Part shown: positions 24,293 through 31,668 of the stretch, piece by piece
Numbering within the stretch: position 1 is the stretch's first letter
How the letters are laid out: each line of letters begins with the position of its first letter
Origin: CBDVBZ01 sp965372355
GTDB lineage: Bacteria; Krumholzibacteriota; Krumholzibacteriia; WVZY01
Direction of reading: 5' to 3'
DNA: 44,913 bases
NCBI GenBank assembly: GCA_965372355.1
Contig: CBDVBZ010000009.1
Coordinates: forward strand, 1 to 44,913
Program-made: the position numbers and the translations under genes
The notes under the pieces: model-generated
The model's database searches: none
Told to the model about the DNA's origin: nothing
The model's input: the letters and a program-made list of their open reading frames with translations, nothing else

Positions 24293-24322
24293 AAAAAAAG
24301 ACCGCCCCACGGACCGGGCGGC
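24293..24322 (-). terminator. Intrinsic terminator in the thiC leader
   Basis: On the minus strand CCGCCC-ggtccgtg-GGGCGG (24302-24321) is followed by TC and seven Ts (24293-24299). It lies between the TPP aptamer and the thiC start codon, so it is most likely the expression platform, with thiamine pyrophosphate promoting premature termination. Confidence 0.8.
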
Positions 24323-24370
24323 GTCGAAAAGGGACCCTGAAGAAGCGGGTCTCAAACTCGTAATGTCGCA

Positions 24371-24450
24371 CCGCCATCCCTCCGCCGGTATTAGCCGGAT
24401 CAGGTTCCAAGGGTATTATCTCAATCCCGCTGCGAGCGAGATACCCCTGG
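24371..24450 (-). promoter_or_regulatory. TPP riboswitch (THI element) upstream of thiC
   Basis: The minus strand holds the conserved TPP aptamer blocks in order. First is AGGGGTATCTCGC at the 5' side, then GGGATTGAGATAATACCC (the CUGAGA-type stem). ACCTGATCCGGCTAATACCG follows, then GCGGAGGGA. This is the usual arrangement, ACCUGAUCxGGxUAAUxCCxGCGxAGGGA. It is about 160 nt from the thiC ATG, with an intrinsic terminator between. Confidence 0.95.
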
Positions 24451-24461
24451 CGGTCGAACTT

Positions 24462-24491
24462 ATACTAATGTGCGATCACAGCAACTGTCAA
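24462..24491 (-). promoter_or_regulatory. Promoter of thiC
   Basis: On the minus strand TTGACA (24486-24491) is followed after 18 nt by TAGTAT (24462-24467). The pair lies directly between the methyltransferase stop and the TPP aptamer, exactly where the riboswitch transcript must begin. Confidence 0.65.
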
Positions 24492-24493
24492 TC

Positions 24494-25171
24494 TCAAAGA
24501 GGAGTATTCACAACATAGCTCAGCCACCAGTAGTGCTCCCTCCGATCGATCACGATATCGCGGGCGTGCGGCTCCAGTATCTCGCGGAGCTCCTGCGACT
24601 CGAAGTAGTTCTTTATGATCCGGTGTTTCGACCCATCGCTCAGCTCGCGCAGTTTGAACGTGTCCTCGCTGTCCGTTACCTGCACGAACTCTCCGCCGTA
24701 TCCGGGTGTGTTCAGGTTGTCGATCATAAATACGGCGGCACGTGATTGCAGACGTTTATGAAATTGCCGAAGGAACGCGTGAAGTTTCGATTTGGGAACG
24801 TGTGAGATCCAGAAATTGGCGATCGCCGCATCGAAGTGACCGGCCACATCATCCAACTGATAGGCATCGGCAACGACGAACCGGATATTCGCGTTTGTGT
24901 ACGGCCTGTGCTTCGCCACATCGATCATCTCCGTGCTGAGATCCGTGGCTACAACGTCGGTGGCCACTCCGGAAGCGATTTCCGTCCAGTAGCCGGTACC
25001 ACATGCAATCTCCAGAACGTGCTTGCCGGCGACCACTTCTTTCATGCGCGCGGCGGCGACGGCGAGCTCGGGCTGACGGAGCGGGTCGTCGCGCGTGTAG
25101 ATCTCATCGTACTCGTGCGCCCGCAGCCGGTAGTACTCTTCGAGTTCCTTGATCTTGTCGTCGATGCTCAT
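24494..25171 (-). CDS. Class I SAM-dependent methyltransferase
   Basis: 225 residues. Motif I is VLEIACGTGYWTEIA (about 51-65), VVATDLSTEMI is the acidic loop after strand 2, and VVADAYQL the motif II region. It is a Methyltransf_11/25-type enzyme. The substrate is not readable from sequence. It is the gene following the NTF2-like remnant (stop 14 nt upstream of this start), so both probably once shared a transcript. Confidence 0.88.
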   Translation of the reverse strand: MSIDDKIKELEEYYRLRAHEYDEIYTRDDPLRQPELAVAAARMKEVVAGKHVLEIACGTGYWTEIASGVATDVVATDLSTEMIDVAKHRPYTNANIRFVVADAYQLDDVAGHFDAAIANFWISHVPKSKLHAFLRQFHKRLQSRAAVFMIDNLNTPGYGGEFVQVTDSEDTFKLRELSDGSKHRIIKNYFESQELREILEPHARDIVIDRREHYWWLSYVVNTPL

Positions 25172-25184
25172 GCTTTCAGGCCCG

Positions 25185-25333
25185 CTAGCCCTCTCCCGCT
25201 TTGAGCTCCCAGAGCACGTTCACGATGACCCACCTGTCATTCCATTTGTCGAGGTGCATATAATCGATCCATCCCGACATCGTCACGCGAACGCAACGAC
25301 GACAGCAAACAACACCACAACGACTCTTTTCAC
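25185..25333 (-). pseudogene. NTF2/lumazine-binding-like protein reduced to its two ends
   Basis: A GTG (25333) behind a strong AAGGAGGAG site begins a signal-peptide-like stretch of 16 residues, MKRVVVVLFAVVVAFA, then TGA. Immediately after, in another frame, the text WIDYMHLDKWNDRWVIVNVL then WELKAGEG stops at 25185. That is the usual C-terminal strand pair of secreted NTF2-like/putative lumazine-binding proteins (DYLxLxKxxGxWxIVNxLW). About 100 residues that should join the two are absent. The start signal, secretion signal and end are intact, so this looks like one internal deletion. Confidence 0.65.
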
Positions 25334-25358
25334 AATACTCCTCCTTCAATGTTCGCGA

Positions 25359-25479
25359 GGGGGACGGCGAACGCCCTCACTTCATGACTCACTCGCGCTA
25401 ATGGCTCAATTGGAGCGCTCGATCGTAATGTCCGTTCGAGCGCTCGCCGTCCCCCTATCAAAGCGAGGGCGCGAGTGAG
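25359..25479. repeat. Nested inverted repeats
   Basis: Three perfect pairs interlock. GGGGGACGGCGA (25359-25370) pairs with TCGCCGTCCCCC (25444-25455). CTCACTCGCGC (25388-25398) pairs with GCGCGAGTGAG (25469-25479). GAGCGCTCGA (25413-25422) pairs with TCGAGCGCTC (25436-25445). The first two cross each other (pseudoknot-like order), and the third overlaps the right arm of the first, so the folds are alternatives. No coding frame is supported here. Confidence 0.7.
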
Positions 25480-25519
25480 GTCTTCCGTAGGATCCCTTCG
25501 CGGGAACCCTCTTTCAGAG

Positions 25520-25661
25520 GACAGGCGAGGGAGGATCCACCGCGGCGGCGCCGAAGGCGCCGCGCTGGAGCGCGAAGCGTCAGCGAGCGCGGCGCGGTTA
25601 GCCAAGCGAAGTGGAGCGAGGGTCCCTAGGAAGAGCCTCGCTCGTGCCCTACACAAGCTCC
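25520..25661. repeat. Intergenic repeat, copy B, downstream of mtnA
   Basis: Homologous to 1-147 in the same orientation. Blocks in common: GAGGATCC-CCGCGG, the hairpin (here GGCGCC-GAA-GGCGCC, flanked by further pairing GC/GC), GAGCGCGGCGCGGTTAGCC (25584-25602), AGCGAA-TGGAGC and a GCCTCGCTC...ACAAGCT end. The last conserved block reaches to within about ten bases of the mtnA stop codon. Distance from GGTTAGCC to the adjacent stop codon is about 54 nt in copy A and 59 nt in copy B. Confidence 0.75.
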
Positions 25662-26735
25662 CTACTTGAACGGCGGCTGGACGACGCCGTTTTCAGTGAT
25701 GAACGCCGTGATCAGCTCGTGAGGCGTGACATCGAACGCGGGGTTGTAGGCGCCCGCGCTCTTGGGTGCCGTGCCGGTGCCCGCAAAGTTCTTCACTTCG
25801 TCGGCTGAGCGTTCCTCGATCGGAATCGCATCGCCGTCCGGCACCGACGTGTCGATGGTGCTCGAGGGTGCAGCAACGTAGAACGGAACACCATATCTCT
25901 TGGCAACGATGGCCGCATTGAGCGTTCCGATTTTGTTCGCCGTATCACCGTTGGCGGCGATTCGATCGGCGCCGACGATCACACAGGCGACATCACACCG
26001 GCTCATCAGTGACGCAGCTGCGCCGTCGCACAGAACGCTCACCGGGACGCCGCGTTGTTCGCATTCCCATGCGGTCAGGCGCGCGCCCTGGAGGAGCGGT
26101 CGCGTCTCATCGGCGTACACGTGCAGCTTCTTGCCGGAGTCCGCCGCGGTGAACACGACCCCCAGCGCCGTACCAAAACCGCTCGTTGCCAGGCCACCGG
26201 TGTTGCAGTGGGTCAGCACTCGATCGCCGTCGTTGAGGAGCTCGGCGCCGTGGCGGCCAAGGGCGCGGCACATCTCCAGATCTTCGTCATAGATTGCGAG
26301 GGCCTCCGCTTGCAGCGCACGCAGCAACTCGGGTGGCGATCCCCATTCTCCGTCGTACACTGCCTTCATCCGGTCGATCGCCCAGGCGAGATTCACGGCC
26401 GTCGGCCGGGTCGCCGCGATTCGCCGGCCCGCACCGTCGAGGTAGCGCTGAACGGCCTCGACCGTGGCGATCGGCGAGAACGCTTCGAAATTCGCGTCCC
26501 TCCCGTCGAAGTAGTAGTTGTCGTGTTCACGCCATTTCTCCTCGACGGCGAGAAGCAAACCATAGGCGCCGGCAACACCAAGTGCCGGCGCACCGCGTAT
26601 GCGCAACGCCTGGATCGCCTCGCACAGTTCATCAATTTTTGTGATACGCAGGATCTTGTACTCTGCAGGGAGAAGGGTTTGATCGATCATTTCAATCGCA
26701 CCCTTTTTGAAGACAATCGTTGGCAGTGCATCCAT
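25662..26735 (-). CDS. mtnA: S-methyl-5-thioribose-1-phosphate isomerase
   Basis: 357 residues from the ATG at 26735 (MDALPTIVFKKGAIEMIDQT). It isomerises the aldose to the ketose in the methionine salvage pathway. Seen: IRGAPALGVAGAYGL, THCNTGGLATSGFGTALG with the catalytic Cys, IVGADRIAANGDTANKIGT with the catalytic Asp, and the C-terminal NPAFDVTPHELITAFITENG. No other methionine-salvage gene is present here. Two nucleotides separate it from maf. Confidence 0.96.
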   Translation of the reverse strand: MDALPTIVFKKGAIEMIDQTLLPAEYKILRITKIDELCEAIQALRIRGAPALGVAGAYGLLLAVEEKWREHDNYYFDGRDANFEAFSPIATVEAVQRYLDGAGRRIAATRPTAVNLAWAIDRMKAVYDGEWGSPPELLRALQAEALAIYDEDLEMCRALGRHGAELLNDGDRVLTHCNTGGLATSGFGTALGVVFTAADSGKKLHVYADETRPLLQGARLTAWECEQRGVPVSVLCDGAAASLMSRCDVACVIVGADRIAANGDTANKIGTLNAAIVAKRYGVPFYVAAPSSTIDTSVPDGDAIPIEERSADEVKNFAGTGTAPKSAGAYNPAFDVTPHELITAFITENGVVQPPFK

Positions 26736-26737
26736 GA

Positions 26738-27334
26738 TTATGCCGCGGCTTTCTTGAGGAGGTGAAAAAGAAGCGCTACAGGAAGCCCAACCACGTTGTA
26801 GTAACAACCGTCAATCGACTCGACGAGCGCCGCGCCGAGACCTTGTACGCCGTACGAACCGGCCTTGTCACGCCCCTCACCGGAGTTCACGTACCGGGTG
26901 ATTTCGTCGTCGGTGAGGCTGCAGAAACGAACCTCGGTCGTTTCGCTCGCGGTCAATTCGAGACCGTCCGACAGACGCCTCAACGCCAGTCCGGTAACAA
27001 CGGTGTGCGTCCGCCCGCTCAGCGATCGCAAAAAACGACGCGCCTCGTCATCGCTCCCCGGTTTCCCCAGCGCCACACCATCCTGAATCACCACGGTGTC
27101 GGCGCCGATGCAAAGCGCCTCCGAGCGGCGGTTGGCCACATGGTCCGCCTTGAGCCGCGCACACTCGACCGGTCGCTTGAACGGATCAGACGACGACGCA
27201 CTGTCCTCGACATCGTCCGCCGCCGGAACCACCTCGAATTCGAAATCCAGACCCCGGAGGATATCGATTCGTCTCTGCGAGCGCGACGCCAGAACCAGGT
27301 CGCGCTGAGCCGCCGCGGGAAGAATCGGGTTCAT
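26738..27334 (-). CDS. maf: Maf-family nucleotide pyrophosphatase
   Basis: 198 residues, ITPase-like fold. ASRSQRRIDILRG near the N-terminus, CIGADTVV in the middle and SYGVQGLGAALVESIDGCYY then NVVGLP at the C-terminus are Maf/YhdE/YceF signatures. These hydrolyse non-canonical or modified NTPs such as dTTP/UTP analogues to monophosphates. The start overlaps the dtd stop by 4 nt. Confidence 0.93.
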   Translation of the reverse strand: MNPILPAAAQRDLVLASRSQRRIDILRGLDFEFEVVPAADDVEDSASSSDPFKRPVECARLKADHVANRRSEALCIGADTVVIQDGVALGKPGSDDEARRFLRSLSGRTHTVVTGLALRRLSDGLELTASETTEVRFCSLTDDEITRYVNSGEGRDKAGSYGVQGLGAALVESIDGCYYNVVGLPVALLFHLLKKAAA

Positions 27335-27780
27335 GCCGATTCTTTCTCCAAAATCACCGTGACGGGACCATCGTTGACAAGATCGACCGCCATGTGTTGC
27401 TGAAACGCGCCGGTCTTGACCTCACACGGCGCCTCCTCGCGGAGGATTTCCAGAAATCGCTCGTGGAGGACCTCGGCCTGGTCCGCGCGCGCGCTTCTCT
27501 CGAAGCTCGGCCGCTTGCCCTTGGTGCAGTCTCCGTAGAGCGTGAACTGCGACACAACGAGCAGCTCGCCTTCAACCGCGGAGAGATCCCGATTCATTTT
27601 GCCGTCGGCATCCTCGAACAGCCGCAGGCTTGCCATCTTTCTTGCCATCCACTGCAGTACCTCCTCGCTGTCCGTCTTGCTAAACGCTACCAGGGCGAGG
27701 AAGCCCCTGCCAATGCTGGCGACTCGATCGTCGGCAACGCTGACCGACGCGTTCTTGACCCGCTGCAACACGATACGCAT
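27331..27780 (-). CDS. dtd: D-aminoacyl-tRNA deacylase
   Basis: 149 residues, the usual DTD length. It removes D-amino acids (and Gly mis-charged on tRNA-Ala) from tRNA. The active-site motif SQFTLYGDCTKGKRPSF (about 78-94) and the C-terminal NDGPVTVILEKES are both intact. It sits between recJ and maf with 3-nt and overlapping junctions, a tightly packed operon. Confidence 0.96.
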   Translation of the reverse strand: MRIVLQRVKNASVSVADDRVASIGRGFLALVAFSKTDSEEVLQWMARKMASLRLFEDADGKMNRDLSAVEGELLVVSQFTLYGDCTKGKRPSFERSARADQAEVLHERFLEILREEAPCEVKTGAFQQHMAVDLVNDGPVTVILEKESA

Positions 27781-27783
27781 CGT

Positions 27784-29514
27784 CTAGTCCTCACATTCAC
27801 GTATGTCCAGCACCCGAATTTCTGCGTAGTGCCGGTTCAAATAGTAACCCTCTGCCAAAGTGGCCGCTAGATCCACCGTCTTTCCATGAAGATCGCCCGC
27901 GGTGGTCGAGCGGCTCGTCCAACCAAAACTGATTCCTTCCGCTGTCGCCCCGCTCTTGTCGCTCACGAAGAGTTTGAGATGTTTGCCACCCACCATCCGT
28001 GTCTGCTGCATGATCGTCACGTTGGGAATCCGCCACACCGGATTGCGGTTGCCCATTCCGAACGGCTCACACCTGCCGAGGAAATCGAGCATTTCCATCG
28101 AGCATTCCGTAATCGTAAGCTCCCCATCGATCGCGAGCACGGGTTGTGTGGGAAGCGATGCCGTCGCCTCTTTGAGATTACTCGACAGATCCTCGGTGAA
28201 CCGGGCGATCCGTGACGGTTTGATGCTAAACCCAACCGCTTGTGCGTGGCCGCCGAACTTCTCGAGATGCGAACTGCAGCGGTCGAGTTGTTCCTTGAGG
28301 TGAACACCGGGGACGCTTCGTCCCGACCCCTTCCCCATTCCCCCGGCGAGGCTGATGAGCAACGCGGGGCGCCCGAATTCCTCGACCACCCGCGCAGCGG
28401 CAATACCCAGGACCCCCTCATCCCAGTCCTTGCCGACGAGGATAAACCCACCGCGATCCCGCCAGTCACCCGCCGTCTGTATGCGCTCGATGACCTCGTC
28501 TTTCAACTTGTCCGTCATCTCGCGCCGGCGTTCGTTGTCGCTCTCGAGCCTGGCAGCGAGCCGCGCTGAGCGAGCCATATCCGTTTCGCAGAGCATCTCC
28601 AGGGCGGGCTTTGGATTTGCGATTCGGCCGGGGGCATTGATCCGCGGCGCGAGCACAAAACCGATGTGCCCCGACCCGACGGTCCGGGTGTCCAGACGGG
28701 CGACGTTCTTGAGGGCCTTGATGCCCGGGCGAGGGTTCTCGTTGATCTGTTCCAGCCCTTCGCGCACGAGCCGCCTGTTTTCTCCGACGAGCGGTGCCAT
28801 ATCGGCAACCGTTGCGAGGGCGAAGAAATCGAGCAGACTGTCCGCAGCAACCGGTCCTTTGACGCCTGCTGTCTCCAGCGCTTTTGTGAGTTTGTACGCG
28901 ACACCGGCTCCGCAAAGACCTCGAAACGGATAGGTCTCGCCTTCCCGGACGGGGTTTAGCAGAACCCCGCCAACACGACCGTCAACCGGCAGCTCGTGGT
29001 GATCGCAAATCACGACTCGCACATCCGCGGCCTCGAGGCGGGCCACCGCTTCCACATCCGATGTCCCGCAGTCCACAGCGATAAAAAGACCTATTCGATT
29101 GTCTATCGCCCAGTCAACCGACCGCGACGCGATCCCATAACCGTCTTTCCGGCGGTCCGGAACAAAACGAAAGACATGCGGCACGAGAGTGTGCAGATAC
29201 TCGAAGAGAAGCGCGGTACCGCAGATTCCGTCGACGTCGTAGTCGCCATGAATCAGGATCCGGTGCTTTGCCTCGATCGACTCCCGAATCGACGACACAG
29301 CCAGTTCCATATGTTCGAATAGAAACGGATCCCCGGTCTGGGTATCTTGCGGTTGCAGATACGTCTCGACAGCTTCCACGTTGTCGAACGAGCGCGCCGC
29401 CAGAAACTGAGCAGCCGCAGGCGGAATATCGAAGTGCTCGGAAAACAAGCGCACCGTACCGGGCTCGATCGGGCCATTATCTTGCCAGATGTACTTGTTC
29501 AAAGGAGGGACCAC
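27784..29514 (-). CDS. recJ: Single-stranded-DNA exonuclease RecJ
   Basis: About 576 residues. Seen: DHH motif I HGDYDVDGICGTALL, IAVDCGTSDVEA and CDHHELP (the DHH triad), the later INAPGRIANPKPAL, and the DHHA1 motif GGHAQAVGFSI. RecJ is a 5'-3' exonuclease in recombination and mismatch repair. No ATG fits. I chose a GTG at 29514 with GAGG about 8 nt upstream; the frame is open a little further. The gene begins about 75 nt after the 3' end of the RNase P RNA. Confidence 0.94.
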   Translation of the reverse strand: MVPPLNKYIWQDNGPIEPGTVRLFSEHFDIPPAAAQFLAARSFDNVEAVETYLQPQDTQTGDPFLFEHMELAVSSIRESIEAKHRILIHGDYDVDGICGTALLFEYLHTLVPHVFRFVPDRRKDGYGIASRSVDWAIDNRIGLFIAVDCGTSDVEAVARLEAADVRVVICDHHELPVDGRVGGVLLNPVREGETYPFRGLCGAGVAYKLTKALETAGVKGPVAADSLLDFFALATVADMAPLVGENRRLVREGLEQINENPRPGIKALKNVARLDTRTVGSGHIGFVLAPRINAPGRIANPKPALEMLCETDMARSARLAARLESDNERRREMTDKLKDEVIERIQTAGDWRDRGGFILVGKDWDEGVLGIAAARVVEEFGRPALLISLAGGMGKGSGRSVPGVHLKEQLDRCSSHLEKFGGHAQAVGFSIKPSRIARFTEDLSSNLKEATASLPTQPVLAIDGELTITECSMEMLDFLGRCEPFGMGNRNPVWRIPNVTIMQQTRMVGGKHLKLFVSDKSGATAEGISFGWTSRSTTAGDLHGKTVDLAATLAEGYYLNRHYAEIRVLDIRECED

Positions 29515-29588
29515 ACCACCACAACCTCGAAGACTGCGAAAAGAACGGCACAACTCGCTGCAGGGATACCACGCCGGGTTCGGGAGAA

Positions 29589-29956
29589 GTCGAGCAGGCC
29601 GTAAGCCGAGTTCTGTTCCCTGAAATCAGGGTGACGATCATTTGTCTGGGATGCCTGTTACCAGACACCTCATGCGACCAACCCGAGAGTCAAGCGAAGC
29701 GAGGCGTCTTCTTCTCTCCTATTTGGTCTTTCACCGGGTGGGGTTTACCGAGCCGCCGCTGTCATCAGCAGCGCTGGTGAGCTCTTACCTCACCTTTTCA
29801 CCCTTACCGTCCGCGTCTCCGCGGAGTTGGCGGTGTTTTTTCTGTGGCACTTTCCTTGGAATCACTTCCACTGGGCGTTACCCAGCACCCTGCCTCGCGG
29901 AGCTCGGACTTTCCTCAAGCGCCTTGCGGCGCCCGCGACCGCCTGTCCTGCTCGAC
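29589..29956 (-). ncRNA. rnpB: RNase P RNA (bacterial type A)
   Basis: On the minus strand the conserved blocks appear in order. The 5' arm is GTCGAGCAGG, then GAGGAAAGTCCGAGCTCC (P4/J region), CAGGGTGCTGGGTAACGCCC, CGGTAAACCCCACC, and finally ACAGAACTCGGCTTACGG and the 3' arm CCTGCTCGAC, which closes P1. The length of about 368 nt is normal. Together with the protein subunit it matures tRNA 5' ends. It lies between an RNase HI-type gene and recJ. Confidence 0.97.
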
Positions 29957-30055
29957 TTCCACGTATCCCGCTTCAAGATACACGGATTGGGCGGCCGTTG
30001 CAAGTCGAGGATGGCATGAGTTGTCGGGCTGATATCGCCGCGAGCGGCCGTCTGA

Positions 30056-30664
30056 TTACGAGGTGTTCTTGCCGTCCAGCTCCGCATTCGCGAGTTTGTC
30101 CGCGGCCTTCGTTTGCTCGCGCGGCACGTGCATGATCTCGAACCGATTGAATGACTTGATCAGTCCTTTGGCCCTCTCGGCAAGCGGTTTGAGTGAGGCG
30201 TGCTTGATCTTGTATTCCCCCCTGAGCTGCTTGACAACCAGCTCGCTATCGAGCTTCAAGACGAGCTCTGAAGCACCCAGCGTCTGCGCGAGTTCCAACG
30301 CCAGGATAACGCCCTCGTACTCGGCGACATTGTTCGTCGCGACACCGAGCCGCTGGGCACGTCTCACCAGCTCTTCGCCATCGGCGTCAGCGATGATGGT
30401 GGCACAGGCGGCCTCGCCGGGGTTGCCCCTCGATGCGCCGTCACAAACGGCGGTCAAACGGAGGCCCTTGCCGGCTTTGGCTCGCCGCGGCGCGGGAGTC
30501 TGCTGGGTCAGGTAGGTTTTAATCGACTCGAGAAAACGATCGGTCGTTTCGCGATCCAACCCGGCCGATTTGGCAGCGGTCTCCAAATCGGCGCCCCGCT
30601 GCAACTCATCGATCACCCTGCGCAGCTTCGCAGCGATCGCGGGGCCGTCCGGGCTACGCAACAT
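30056..30664 (-). CDS. Ribonuclease HI-family protein
   Basis: 202 residues from the ATG at 30664, which overlaps the stop of the zinc-ribbon gene by 11 nt. Residues to about 70 form a helical N-terminal region unrelated to RNase H. The C-terminal domain has all the acidic sites: CDGASRGNPG (Asp), NNVAEYEGVI (Glu), LKLDSELVVKQL (Asp) and the late KAADKLANAEL (Asp). This is the RnhA-like family often found next to a COG1579 zinc-ribbon gene. It likely cleaves RNA in RNA-DNA hybrids. Confidence 0.92.
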   Translation of the reverse strand: MLRSPDGPAIAAKLRRVIDELQRGADLETAAKSAGLDRETTDRFLESIKTYLTQQTPAPRRAKAGKGLRLTAVCDGASRGNPGEAACATIIADADGEELVRRAQRLGVATNNVAEYEGVILALELAQTLGASELVLKLDSELVVKQLRGEYKIKHASLKPLAERAKGLIKSFNRFEIMHVPREQTKAADKLANAELDGKNTS

Positions 30665-31370
30665 AGTAGATAAGAATTCTCCCACAGGCCTCACAGAGAA
30701 TGATCCTCTCGTTTCTCTTGACCTCCACAGCCGACTGCGGCGGAATCCGGGTGAAGCACCCCTGACAGGTTTCGTCGACGATGTGCGTGACCGCAAAATC
30801 GTGGAGTTTCGCGAGGATCCGATCGTATTTCGATTTGAGACGCGGGTCCAGTTCCGCCAGGATCTTTGGCTTTTCGGACTCCAGCTTCTGAACATCGGCT
30901 TCCAACGACTTGATCCGATCCTCGAGCTGGGATTGCTGCTGCTCAAGCCCCGCTCGCTGCTTCTTACCAACCTCGAGAAGCGAATTGCTTTGCTCCTCCT
31001 CTTGATCGAACTCGTCCATAAGAACCAGAAGCCTCTCCTCTTTGGCCTCGGTGTCCTTTTCTATGTGCTCGATCTCGTGCAGCATCGCAGTGTATTCCTT
31101 GTTGGTCTTGACCTCCATCAGCTGGACCTGGAACCTCTTCACCTTTTCGGCATTGTCGTCGAGCTCTTGTTCGAGGACACGGCGTTCCTTCGCCATCTCT
31201 TCGACATTTCCTTTGGACTCTTTCTCCTTGGCTTCGATCTCCTCGAGCGACTTTGCGATTTTGTCGACCTGCCGGGGCAACGCGCTGAGTTCTAATCGCT
31301 TCGCATGCAACGACGCATCGATCTTCGCTATCGATACCAGCACAAAAAGATCGCGATGTACTTCTGCCAT
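30654..31370 (-). CDS. C4-type zinc-ribbon, coiled-coil protein (COG1579)
   Basis: 238 residues from the ATG at 31370 (a TTG two codons before is less likely). Residues from about 10 to 175 are a long coiled coil rich in Glu/Lys. The C-terminal zinc ribbon is CQGCFTRIPPQ ... ILCEACGRIL, four cysteines in two CxxC knuckles. COG1579 proteins are proposed to act in nucleic-acid or RNA-polymerase-linked processes (CdsZ-like), but function is not settled. It leads an apparent zinc-ribbon, rnhA, rnpB, recJ run. Confidence 0.9.
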   Translation of the reverse strand: MAEVHRDLFVLVSIAKIDASLHAKRLELSALPRQVDKIAKSLEEIEAKEKESKGNVEEMAKERRVLEQELDDNAEKVKRFQVQLMEVKTNKEYTAMLHEIEHIEKDTEAKEERLLVLMDEFDQEEEQSNSLLEVGKKQRAGLEQQQSQLEDRIKSLEADVQKLESEKPKILAELDPRLKSKYDRILAKLHDFAVTHIVDETCQGCFTRIPPQSAVEVKRNERIILCEACGRILIYYVA

Positions 31371-31385
31371 ATCCAAGTTTACTCC

Positions 31386-31417
31386 AAAAAAAAGAGCCTC
31401 TCGGTTTAGAGAAGCTC
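31386..31417 (-). terminator. Terminator-like hairpin in the leader of the zinc-ribbon gene
   Basis: In the minus-strand RNA GAGCUUCUC-uaaacc-GAGAGGCUC (9 bp, one G-U) is followed by eight Us. Upstream it is preceded by a second hairpin CGTGAG-attgcgc-CTCACG (31417-31435). The T-run ends only about 15 nt before the start codon and is directly followed by GGAG, the likely ribosome-binding site. So it either terminates an RNA from the 31.45-31.65 kb gap or attenuates this operon. Confidence 0.75.
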
Positions 31418-31435
31418 GTGAGATTGCGCCTCACG

Positions 31436-31668
31436 CATGACCGCGGCGCGGCATGACTTCCGCGGCAAGAAAAGTTCGGACTCTGAAAAGAAACTCATGC
31501 ATGGGCCTGGCTCACTTTCGTTAGCTGCTGCGACGTATCAAGGATATACAAGTTACGGGATAACTCGGCCCGGGTCAAGGGCCAAGTGCGCGACGTCGAC
31601 CGAGGCGCAGGCGTATCGGTTGCCACGCGACCAATTATGCTCTAGCATACCCGCGGGAGAGTCGAACC
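31436..31668. other. Divergent intergenic region
   Basis: Spacer between the zinc-ribbon gene (minus) and a glycosyltransferase (plus). A TTGACC-17 nt-TAACTT pair on the minus strand at about 31553-31581 could drive a leader or small RNA ending at the terminator at 31386. On the plus side the glycosyltransferase has GGGAGAG before its ATG. No gene is seen. Confidence 0.4.
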
